Shown here: one piece after another, positions 46,855 through 56,997 of the stretch | How the letters are laid out: each line of letters opens with the position of its first letter | Position numbering within the stretch: position 1 is the first letter of the stretch | Notes under the pieces: generated by a model | The model's database searches: none | What the model was told of the DNA's origin: nothing | The model's input: the letters and a program-made list of their open reading frames with translations, nothing else | Source: Pyrenophora tritici-repentis | Taxonomy: Eukaryota; Ascomycota; Dothideomycetes; Pleosporales; Pleosporaceae | Length of the DNA: 64,000 bases | Direction of reading: 5' to 3' | Assembly: GCF_003171515.1 (NCBI RefSeq) | Contig: NC_089395.1 | Location: 558,001-622,000, forward strand | Translations under genes and position numbers: made by a program

Positions 46855-47019
46855 TGTCAGATAGCAGGCGTGTCGAGCCGAAAGTGCCGACACCGCTAGC
46901 TAATAACGGGTTAGCGTCTTAGCAGAACAAAACTCTCAGCGTGCACCTTAGAACAGACACAAGAACAAAGAAATCATAAACATCCATCACTTTTGTGCAA
47001 TATCTTATCTGATCTGACA
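46855..47019 (+). repeat. 5' LTR of copia element
   Basis: 165 bp, TGTCAGATAG to ATCTGACA, identical to the 3' LTR. Short even for copia LTRs. Confidence 0.95.
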
Positions 47020-47064
47020 ATTAAGAGTCTCACTGCCTCTATAAAGAGCAACGAACACGCAATA

Positions 47065-48417
47065 ATGACGATAAACCAGAACCAGAGGGACGCGACAGTT
47101 ATCCTAACCGACTCGAGCAAATGGATCCCCTGGTACCGCCAAATCAAGATGCAATGCGAAGCCCTAGAGATATGGGACATTGTAGATCCAGCGGGCAACA
47201 CACAGCCTCGTACAAAGCCGACCGAACCTCTCCCTCCACTCGTATCCGACTATGAACCAGCCGCTGCTCTGAGAAATACATCATCAGCTCCATCCTCCTC
47301 TACACGAACCGCGAGAGCCAATGCCCGAGCGCCTACACAAGATACAGTTGACATAGTCAACCCTGCTGTTCAAACTCCAGCCATACCAGCTCGATACTCA
47401 GAACTCTCAGCGGAGGGGAAGGAGGCATACGATGGGGACTCAAGGGAATTCAAGATGGTTTTTGAATCATACAAAATACGCGAACGAAACTATCGAGACG
47501 AACGCACAAACATTGCGGCAATGATCAGACACCTAAATGCAACAGTTAGCCCACACCTCTAAGTGAGCTGCTTTGAGGAACATGGAACTCTCCGCACCTG
47601 GATCACAAACCTCCAGGTAGCAGTTGGAGTAGACCTCGACGATGAGATCAGAAGGGTACGAGAGAGGTACCACGATTCCTTGAGACCTATGAGAAGCCCG
47701 CAAAATTGGGAATCATGGCTCAGCGAATACGACCAAGCTGCAACTCGCGCCGAAGCCCTAAAGATAGGGGACGTGATACAAAGCAAGCTGGTTGTGGACG
47801 ACTTCCTAAAAGCAATCTCTAAGATTGCCCCAGCATGGATGGCAACATTCACTGGAGCGGGAAGCGACCGGAACAATATAGAAAGAAGGCAGATGATGAA
47901 ACTCTTCCGCGAACACATGAGCCTAGCTCACCCAACACGAGGCAAATCAAGAAGTGCCTTTATGACGGGTGAAGCAGCCTACGCGGCGAGCGGTGAATCC
48001 GACTCGAACACACAGGGGGACGCCTCAAGTGTGCAAATTAGAGCGCCATCTACCAACCCTAGCCAGGGAAACCAAAGGCAAACAAACAAACGCAAAATGA
48101 ATGCACCTGGCAACAAGTCCAAGCAATTCCAGAAAAGGAATACAGCAGAAGCTGGCGATATATGTCCTGCTTGTGAACAACGCCATGACATCAGTAGCTG
48201 CTACTATGTCAACCCAACTTTGGAGACCCCAGATTGGTTCAAACCGAACAAACACATCACAAAGCTGGTACAGTACAAACTTCAGCATGATGCAGACTTA
48301 CAAAGAATAATACAGGAAACAAACCTGGAAACGAAGCGACCACGCCTAACTACGGCATCACGATCGATTACACCCTACATCAAGATATCACAAACACCGG
48401 ACTCAGTCACTGATTGA
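47065..48417 (+). pseudogene. copia gag region, one internal stop
   Basis: Gag starts at the ATG at 47065 (MTINQNQRDATVIL) and runs in one frame to a TGA at 48415-48417. A TAA at 47560-47562 interrupts it after about 165 codons; the frame then continues with CFEEHGTLRTWITNLQ and helices typical of copia capsid (UBN2-like). Near the end is a zinc knuckle, CPACEQRHDISSC (C-X2-C-X3-H-X4-C), which packages the RNA. The TAA is in a CTC-TAA-GTG setting and could come from CAA by a RIP-type change. The final TGA is followed by CTA and separates gag from protease. Gag forms the virus-like particle of the retrotransposon. Confidence 0.85.
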
Positions 48418-51400
48418 CTAGATGGACGCGAGATCTCGAGGCTGGACGAGGGCATGATGAAAGCGGCATTCAATGCGAGCAATCAAGGATACCCATTAAA
48501 GGATGCATTCATCCTGGATTCTGGCTCGACGACGCACATCTGCAACAACCTCTCAAGGCTCGAAGACGTACGCCCGCCTGCGATGGGAGATTACATTTGG
48601 GCTGGCAACTCAAGGGTTTGGATACAAGGATACGGAGCAGTCAAGGTGACGGCAGAGGGGGCTCAGGGCAAACAAATTCTACACCTAAGCAATGTTGCCT
48701 GGTGCCCAGACTTCCTCTGCAGCCTCGTATCATTCAGGCTGCTCCGAAGACAAGGTATATGGTGGGACAATCGAGGAGACCCGACAAGCCTACGACGATG
48801 GGATGGTTCAACCATTGCCACCTTATCGGAACACTATGGGCAATGGGTTATCGAGCCACCTACTACATCAACTTCAGCCTTTCATGTGCGTATGAATCGA
48901 GCCAAACGATCACCACAAAAGGCTACTGCCATACTATGGCACAAACGACTCGGACATCCCGGGCCATCCGCGATCGAGCATCTCGTGCAGCAATCTGAGG
49001 GGGTGAGGATCAAGGGCATCACCACCGTGGAGTGTGACGCCTGCGGCAGGTCAAAATCGAAACGACAAATACGCAGGACGCCTAGACTGAACGACGAAGG
49101 GCCAGGTGAAAGGGTAGCCATCGACTTCCATGAGTATGAGGACGGCAGTTTCACCAAGGAGAAGAGCCAAATGCTGATCACTTGCCGACGGTCCCGATAC
49201 ACATGGGACTTCTACTTCAAGGACAACAGACCGGCTCGCTCAATCATTCGCCTCCTAGGCCTCTTCGTCCAGTTCATGAAGAAACAATTCAACATCACAG
49301 TCAAAGTCATCGAGACTGACAACGAGATCGTTACCGTCAAACAAGAGGTCGAAAAATGGTGCACGTCCCTATCAATCAAACTCGAGCCCTCCGCTCCAGA
49401 TACTCAAGCTCAAAACGGAGGAGCTGAGCGCTCAGGGGTGTTATAAAAGAAAAGGCACGCGCAATTCGACTGGATGCAAACCTTCCATGGGAACTCTGGC
49501 CAGAAACTACCAGAGCGGCGGTATACCTATACAATCGAACGCCAAATTACCCAAACAATTGGAAGACACCATACGAAATATTCTATACACACGCAGCTGC
49601 CATGAACGGCATAGTCACCGGACCTCGAAAACCAAATCAAGCTCACCTAAAAGCATATGGGTGTAAGGCTTTCGCAATGACAGACGACACCCACAGAGGA
49701 AAGTCCAGGCTACAGAGACTAGATCCGAAGGCCTGGATTGGATACCTAGTGGGATACCAGTCGACGAACATTTACCGCATATGGATCCCATCTATGGCAA
49801 AGGTAATCAGCACTCGCGACGTAGTGTTTGACGAAGAAACAATCTTCAATGGCAAGACTGAGGACCTGATGGACAATCTCATGCACAACACCCTAGAGGA
49901 AATCGCAACGTGGGTGAGAACAGTCGAACTCCCAGGTACTCAGAGCCAACAAGCAGAAACCGAGACGTTCTACGAGGACGATACGACGCAGGAAGAGAGC
50001 CCGCGCACTCAGAAAACCAGATACCACCAAGGAAGGAAGGTGGTAGAGGCATATCTAACCCCGCCACCAACTCCTCCACCTGTGGCCTTGCTAGTTCAAG
50101 GAGAGGTGAACAACGAGGATATGACGAACATGTCCAACCAATCAACATCAATGACCAGTCCATGGGCAGCCGCATTCATGGCCGGCACCGAATCAGGACA
50201 CATTGGTCAACACGAAGGAAAGTCAATCGACAAGGCTCAGGTGAAGAGACTACTATCCAAGGGAATCAAGCCCCATCGTAACCAGCTACCGCCACTCCCA
50301 ACAGCATACTCAAAGCTGGAAGACCATCCACTATACGAAATGTTCAAGGAAGCAGAAAAGACACACCTTCGGAGTCACCAACAAATGAAGTCATGGACTG
50401 AGGTCCAAGCATCACCAGTCAAACGAGCAGGGCACCAGATCCTAGACTGTATGTGGGTATACACCTACAAACTCGACAAGCATCACCGCCTCATCAAATG
50501 CAAGGCAAGATTGGTAGTAAGGGGAGACCAACAACGCAACATCACCTCCCAAGACACATACGCAGCAACATTGGCAGGACGCTCATTCAGAATGCTTATG
50601 GCAATCGCCGCCAAATACGATCTTGAGCTGAAACAATACGACGTCACTAATGCTTTTGTGCATGCTGCAATCGACAGAGAAATATACATGAGGATGCCAA
50701 AAGGATATCAGAAGCCTGGCACTCTACTCAAAGTGCAAAAGGCACTCTACGGGCTCCGGATCTCACCATTACTGTGGCAGAAAGAATTCACCGCAACTCT
50801 TGCTTCGATAGGGTTTCAACAAATACCACAGGAGCCATGCTGCATGATCAAAGACGGAGTTATCATCTTCTTCTATGTGGACGACATCATCGTTGCGTAC
50901 CGTTCAAAGCAAGAATCAGAGGCCATGAAGGCCATCAACTGGATCCAAGAAAAATACGCTTGTACGGGAGGAGACAACTTACAGTGGTTTCTCGGTGTAG
51001 AGGTTATGCGCAATCGCAAGCAGAAGACCATACAGCTATCTCAAGCTGCATACGTCGACAAAATCAGTCAACTCATCAACCACCAAAATGTAAGGCATGA
51101 TACGCCAATGTCAGGCATCGAACTCCGACCACGAGAAGGACTCGCAGCACCAGCTGAAGTCAACAAGTACCAACGCAAGATTGGATCGCTTCTATTCGCT
51201 GCAGTCACAACAAGACCCGACATAGCCTTTGCAACATCACGACTTGCTCGCTTCCTAATCAATCCAAGTACAGAACACCAAGACGCTGCAGACCGTGTGC
51301 TCCTGTATCTCAAGAAAACAGAATCCCTAGCCCTCGAACTCGGTAGAGGCGATGGCCTCGAGGTAGCAAGTGACGCGTCGTTTGCAGACAACACACTGGA

Positions 51401-51899
51401 CAGGAAAAGCTCGCAGGGATACGCAATCAAGCTGTTCGGAGGACTCATCGCCTGGAGAGCAAGCAAGCAAGATACTGTGACAACATCAACAACAGAAGCA
51501 GAGCTGCTTGCCCTATCACAAGTTGCTAAGGAGGCAATCTTAACGTCGCGGTTGTTAAAAGAGCTTCAGGTAAAGCTAAGCAATCCAATTATCACAATCA
51601 AGTGCGACAATACTCAGACGATCCGTCTAGTAAATGAAGACGTTGCCAAATTGCAAACAAAGCTTCGGCACGTTGACATACACAATCACTGGCTACGACA
51701 GGAGGTTACCCGAAAGGTGATCAAGGTAGAGTATGTGCCGTCTGACAACATGATCGCAGACGGGTTCACAAAGCCACTGCCAGCCAATAAATGGGCCAGG
51801 TTCCTTGATCAACTGGGACTCGTCGAGCGCGAAGAAGCCCCGCTCAGAGAGATTGAGCTCAAGGAGGTGCAAGAGCAACTGGAAGGCCTCATTATGTAG
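48418..51899 (+). pseudogene. copia pol region (protease, integrase, RT, RNase H), one frameshift
   Basis: Pol follows the TGA in the same frame. Protease: ILDSGSTTHICNN at about 48512. Integrase zinc finger: WHKRLGHPGPSAIEHL with CDACGRSK. Integrase catalytic residues: Asp in VAIDFHEYEDG, Asp in ETDNE, Glu in NGGAERS. At 49432-49446 the frame is lost in a run of G, consistent with a one-base deletion; it resumes in another frame and stays open to 51899. Reverse transcriptase: YDVTNAFVHA and the catalytic FYVDDIIVA. RNase H: SDASFADN and TTSTTEAELLALS. These enzymes process the polyprotein, copy the RNA and integrate the cDNA. With the frameshift this copy should not make full-length Pol. Confidence 0.92.
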
Positions 51900-51953
51900 G
51901 ATCGATCAACCAGTTTATGCAGCTTGCAATATGCCTTCCAAGCTGAGGGGGTG

Positions 51954-52118
51954 TGTCAGATAGCAGGCGTGTCGAGCCGAAAGTGCCGACACCGCTAGCT
52001 AATAACGGGTTAGCGTCTTAGCAGAACAAAACTCTCAGCGTGCACCTTAGAACAGACACAAGAACAAAGAAATCATAAACATCCATCACTTTTGTGCAAT
52101 ATCTTATCTGATCTGACA
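51954..52118 (+). repeat. 3' LTR of copia element
   Basis: 165 bp, the same sequence as 46855-47019. It is preceded by the purine-rich tract at about 51940-51953 and followed by the GTAGT duplicate. Confidence 0.95.
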
Positions 52119-52262
52119 GTAGTGAAAGCGTACTATCCACTAGTTAAGGTCTAGTTGTTAAAGGAAACATATATAAGCGACTAGGCTTCGCGAAGGTAGG
52201 CGGCAACAGCGGGTACGTACGCGTTATACTTAGTAATAATATAATCGCAGAGCGTCTAGTAG

Positions 52263-52479
52263 TGTCAGATAATAGCACTGTTGAAGATGAGAGCGTACAG
52301 ACGCTGGGTTAGACTAGCGCGACCCGGCATCTGTGAGAGCCAATCGGATCACAGGAAGGCTTGGCACACCCTAGGTGTGCCCACAACCGTAGACAGAACA
52401 AACACACAATCAATAATCAACATCATCACCATTCATTACCTATTTCATCAGTATTCCAGATGAGAGTGAATATCTGACA
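52263..52479. mobile_element. Solo LTR 2 (217 bp) with AGTAG duplication
   Basis: Same family as solo LTR 1, from TGTCAGATAATAGCAC to AATATCTGACA, with scattered single-base and small indel differences. AGTAG flanks it at 52258-52262 and 52480-52484. Since each solo LTR has its own duplication, they are two separate insertions rather than the two ends of one element. Confidence 0.9.
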
Positions 52480-52877
52480 AGTAGCTACGCTAAAGGAAGG
52501 CTTCCGCTAGGGGACTTACAGCCGCGATTATATTTCGAAACTACGGCGTCTCTCTTACGCGTAGGCTCTAGTTGTTAGCAATTACCTAGTCCTTTAGGGC
52601 GTCTTAAAACTAAGAGGATAAAAAGCTTACCGCTATCTTATTAGTAACCTCCTAGGAGACCTCTACACTTCTAGACCTTATTATATAGACTTATAATTTT
52701 GCGAGCGCGCCTATGATATTACCCTCTTAGCTAGTAATTAGTATAGGTCCGTTAGGTCCTAGTGAATGCCTAGACCTATTACTTAAGAGGTGTCGACTAG
52801 CGTTTATAGTGCTATCAGCCTCGTAGTAGGCTTCTTATTACCGCCGTTACTTATGGTAGATCTAGCAAAGCTAATAG

Positions 52878-52933
52878 TTCTTCTTCTTCTTCTTCTTCTT
52901 CTTCTTCTTCTTCTTCTTCTTCTTCTTCTTCTT
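52878..52933. repeat. (TTC)n microsatellite
   Basis: About 18 uninterrupted TTC units inside the degraded hAT body. In the minus-strand transposase frame it would be a Lys, Glu or Arg run, depending on frame. Confidence 0.95.
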
Positions 52934-54224
52934 GCGGTGCTATACGCCCTAGCCGTGGCGGTAGATCTAGCTCCTTACTGTGCCGCGACTGCGCTCTGTT
53001 TAGCGTCGCTCGAGGTACGGCACGCGCTTAAAATTAAGCCTAAGGTAATAGTTGTCGTCGTTAGGTAAGTCCGCATGTATTGCCACGGGCTCGTCAGGCT
53101 AGAACTCGTTAGGCTAAGCCTCGCTCGCAGTATCCCCAACAGTGGACGCGTTCGATAGCGACGGTAGAGGAGAACTGCACTTATCGCGTTCGATAAGGCG
53201 GTGGAGGCTTAATTTTAAAGAAGTAGACATAAAGTACACTAAAATATCTAGTAGCGAGAGTGGCGAGAGTGTTGTAGCATTAAGTTGCTGGAGTAGGCGC
53301 GACGCGTTAAGGCTGCTATGTGGCCCTAACGCGATTAGCAGAGTCTAATTAGCTTAGGGATTTTATTTAACCTATACAGATCTAGTATCTTCCTGTCTAA
53401 GTTTAGTTGCATCGACAAACCGTGTTCTAAGCAACACTAGAAGTTGCTATCGTGACTGCAAAACAAGGTTTCAAATTCAGTCCAATTCAGTCAGTTCAGT
53501 CAGTCTAAACTGAATAGACTGACTGGTAGCAAGTCTGCCCTCTATGACCATGGCCTAGCCACATCTGACAACATATCTTGGTCGCAGTAGACAATGCCAA
53601 GAGCTCTCTGAAAGAGGCCGCAGGACGTTCATAAGAAATGGTATGACCGAGCAAAAGCCGGACATCGCTGCGTGCTGTCTGGTTGTAGTAATGTGTGTGT
53701 CATCACCACTTCTATTATTGTCTTTGAGTTTGAGTTATTTTTTCTGCTTCCAAGACTATGCAGGGCTTGGTACTTGGCTGTTCGGTCTGCTTACAACGTT
53801 GTGTTGGACAGGCGAGCGCTGTAGGCAAGTATTCCGTATCTTGAAAGATTTAGCCCGATTGTCTTCAAGCAGATTTCACCGGGAATGACACGATCTGTGT
53901 TGGGTGACAGCGTGGTCCAACAGATGAGATCAGCACTAAGACGTCGAGTTTGGGTTGCGGCTAGATCGGCATTGATCCGCGTTGGGATCGCCCAGGCCGT
54001 GGACCGCATTCATCTCAATCATGTCTTTCTCTTGTCTTTCCAACATGGTGTTCACAGATCGCCAAGAGTGCTTCTTGTTCCGAAGCAGCCGCGGCTGCGT
54101 TCCTCAGTACTGCAGTGTACCCGGTGCATGTACTCGGTGTAGGCCTAATCATACCATGACTTAATCTTTCGCTCACGGCAGGCTTCTTTCAAGTGTGCAC
54201 GCAGCTGTTCATACTGTAACCTCG

Positions 54225-54330
54225 CAACACAAACCCTCCGAGAGAAAAAAACGCCTGTATGCTCAACTTGAGATCATTTCGGACCGGAATAGATGCAGCA
54301 GCAGCAGCAGCAGCAGCAATAGTAGAGGCT
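54225..54330. repeat. Diverged repeat, copy B, with (GCA)8
   Basis: Colinear with 43551-43640 through CAACACA, an A-rich block, ATGCTCAACTTGAGATCA and a triplet run. The triplet run is expanded here to GCA x8 (54295-54318). Confidence 0.5.
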
Positions 54331-55871
54331 GAGCCGATTCTCACCTCAGATCCAACATGACGTCGGTGAAATGTTCCACGTTGATACCAGCGCTCTGTCT
54401 TGAAAAAGCTTGATACGCTCCATCTTGGTACGACAGTAGCTGTGGCGTCTTCTGCCAGAGCCGCAAGCACGTCATTTTGTATACCTAGGCAGCTGAAGGA
54501 ATTGGCGAGACGATAATTGACACTTGATCAAGGTAGGTGCTAACCGTAGCAAGGCTATGCAACCCGACAGCCATCTTCAAAACGTTAGAGTTCTACTTCT
54601 GCTGAGTATGAGCAATACTTGGCAGAGATGGCCACATAATAGTCAGTATACCTCCTCGATGAGCTTGAGGAAGAAACGGCCGGATGTCCAACATGCCCAG
54701 CTCGTTAGACCTTGACAGCTTCGGCGTGCTGTATCTGTCGTACTCGTAAACAAGCAACTATATGTCATTCCCAGCGCTGCTGCGCCACCGCTTGGACGCC
54801 TCGGTCGCTTAACTAGCTAAGATCGCTGCCTGAAGTCAGCACCAGTCTCAAGATACACTAGCGACGGGTGCTCGCGGAAAATGCGTCTCGCTACAGCTGC
54901 GCAGTCTTGCCTTGTCGTTTCAACGTCGTCCCTGCCGTTGAACTAGTATACATCTGAATACCCTCCTTCTTTCGTTGCTCGTATGTCAATGCGAGACCTG
55001 TCATACTAAAGCTCTCTTTGCATCTTGTCTGACTCCTCGCTCCGACCTACCGAGTGGTTGGCTCGCAACACACCGTCCATGCTGGACTGGAAAATGAAGG
55101 AGTTGATAAGTTCGTTAGCATGGAATAAGAACAACCTTTTTTTACCAATGCTTCGCTAACACTCTTGATACTCTGGCACTTTGAATACCAATAGCTGCCA
55201 TATAATGACTATCTCGTGCCAACTGACCACAGTCGACTTGTCTAGTATGGCTTGTACTACCTCAACTGCTGCTATCACTCAAATTCTTGCTCAAGGCACC
55301 GTAAGTAGACAGTCATCCTCCGTCCTAAACATCGACGATGTTGACCAGAAGTTTGCTCAGTATGCGCCGCGACCGCCTTGATGAGGTACGCCCATGAGGA
55401 ATGATGCCGTATGTCGACAGATTGATCACATGATAATCTCAAATTGAATATGCTGACATTTTAAGGCACTCAATGACGTATGGTTGCGGGCATTCTGATC
55501 ATTTGTGTAGACGTGGTGCTTACTAAGCAACATCTTTCTACCCTTCAGTGGCACAATACGGCAAGTGGTCTAGGCTCTGAAAGAAACGATAATGGACCAC
55601 GTCTCTATTGCCCCATCTTAGAGATAGTAGTCACTTATTGACCGGATTACCACGCGGCTATGGGTGTGTTCAGTTTGATATCGGGATTGTGCGCGTGGAT
55701 GGCAAGCAAGTTGAGCTTTGCAAGGGCCCTGTACGACTAGACGATCAGAGTATCGTAGCTGCCACGGAAAGATCCTGGTTTCTGCGTCAGAGCGATTCGG
55801 GCTCGGAAGAAAAAGATGGTGTAGTGCTCACGGTCACAGTACTCCTGTAACGGGCTGAGCCTTAGGTCACA

Positions 55872-55894
55872 TGACTAGGCCGCTGGCCTAGTCA
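55872..55894. repeat. Short perfect hairpin
   Basis: TGACTAGGCC and its complement GGCCTAGTCA around the loop GCT. It is not followed by a T run and lies in an intergenic region. Confidence 0.8.
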
Positions 55895-56891
55895 CTTCCT
55901 TCCTTCTATCACTCCTTCCCCCAGCAGCCCGTGCGCCGTGCGCCAACCCAAACAAAGCAGGATGGCCGCCCACTTTCTTCCTCTCTTCATCTCGACTGTA
56001 AATAGCATCTGGATTAGGTAGCTGGAATACAGTACCTACAGACCGTTCACAACTCCAAGGACGGTTGCTGGTCATGCCAATACCGAACAGGACTAGATTA
56101 CCAAAGTCGCATATATATACGGGTTCCATACAGGAGTCGATTGCCTTTCGTGCATAGATGACAACGAACGATAATCTCGATGTGGGCGAGACATGAGGAC
56201 ATTCCGCATGTCGCTAACCGGCGTGGTACCTACGGAGAGCGGGCGCGTGCCGGCGCGTGCCGAATCACCGATAACTTAATTTAGCTCCGCATCCGCGACG
56301 ACTCGTCGCCACGACTCCACCTCCATGTCAGCCTTACAGCCATTTCGTCATCGCCGCCATTTTGCTGCCGCTCATGTCCGGCTTCACATCTGCTTACTCA
56401 ATCACACCGCGTATGTATATATTAGTACGACTTCGCATATCTGATGAATCGCCAAAAAAGGATTGCTGTCAAAGAGAGCCTTTCCCTCTGATCCGTGACC
56501 CACCATAAGTCTTTTCAAATGCTCACGTGGACCATCGTCATGCCACTATACGAGGACCGCAATTCTGGATTTCTATCCTTCCCTATGTGGACTTCACACC
56601 CACTTTCATGCATGCCATATACACACCTTAGCGAGTGATGTATCCAGAGGAACCACCAATATGCATTGATTTCCCTAAAAACTCTCTCGCATCACTAAGG
56701 CTTGCCGACACGCGCTCACGATAGGCTAGCACGTGCCTGGGGAACTCTATTGGACAAGGTGTCTCGTATCCGACGCCATATCATGTACCCGACGCGTCCT
56801 CAGCTGCTCGGTGGAACGCCACAAGTGCGTGACCATACGGCGTGAAATCGACCACAATACGGTTCAAGGCAGCGCCATGATTGAAGGGGAG

Positions 56892-56898
56892 TATAAAA
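56892..56898 (+). promoter_or_regulatory. TATA box of FAD oxidoreductase gene
   Basis: TATAAAA about 100 bp before the ATG at 56998, with a CT/CA-rich leader between. Confidence 0.65.
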
Positions 56899-56997
56899 TG
56901 TAATCTAAACGTCTCTACATGTATCAGCAGACAGATTCAAGCAAATTCCACTATCAGCATTGACATATTTGTTCATTCTTCGTTCACTCTGGTCGTC

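Larger units (their letters stand above)
46855..52118 (+). mobile_element. Complete Ty1/copia LTR retrotransposon with GTAGT duplication
   Basis: The 5264-bp element has two 165-bp LTRs that are identical as read, and is flanked by GTAGT at 46850-46854 and 52119-52123. The LTRs start TGTCAGATAG and end GATCTGACA. One coding strand carries gag, protease, integrase, reverse transcriptase and RNase H in that order, and integrase before reverse transcriptase defines the copia type. A purine-rich tract (GCTGAGGGGG) precedes the 3' LTR. I could not identify a convincing tRNA primer site after the 5' LTR. Identical LTRs indicate a recent insertion, younger than the hAT it interrupts. Confidence 0.96.
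45479..53545. mobile_element. Old hAT transposon with 8-bp target duplication, hosting three later insertions
   Basis: The element spans 45487-53537. Both ends begin CAGACTTGCTA, then T or C, then CAGTCAGT, in inverted orientation (45487 inward and 53537 inward). CCCTCTAT flanks it exactly on both sides (45479-45486 and 53538-53545). An 8-bp duplication and CAG ends define hAT elements. The subterminal zones are full of short TTCAGTC/GACTGAA words in both orientations, as hAT transposase binding zones are. Removing the copia element and two solo LTRs with their 5-bp duplicates leaves about 2.34 kb. The remaining body is dense in TpA and stop codons, as after RIP. Confidence 0.9.
53546..56997. 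other. Intergenic region with repeat copy B and promoter of the FAD oxidoreductase
   Basis: 3.4 kb without a supported gene. It contains the second copy of a diverged repeat (54225-54330), a (GCA)8 microsatellite and a hairpin at 55872-55894. A TATAAAA box lies at 56892-56898. Confidence 0.45.

Noticed and set aside
45730..52479. The two solo LTRs as the ends of one large element enclosing the copia
   Set aside because: Their target duplications differ (AAGGT and AGTAG), and hAT sequence lies next to both on the inside.
54189..54470. Frame with poly-alanine run
   Set aside because: The run is just the (GCA)8 microsatellite read in one frame.
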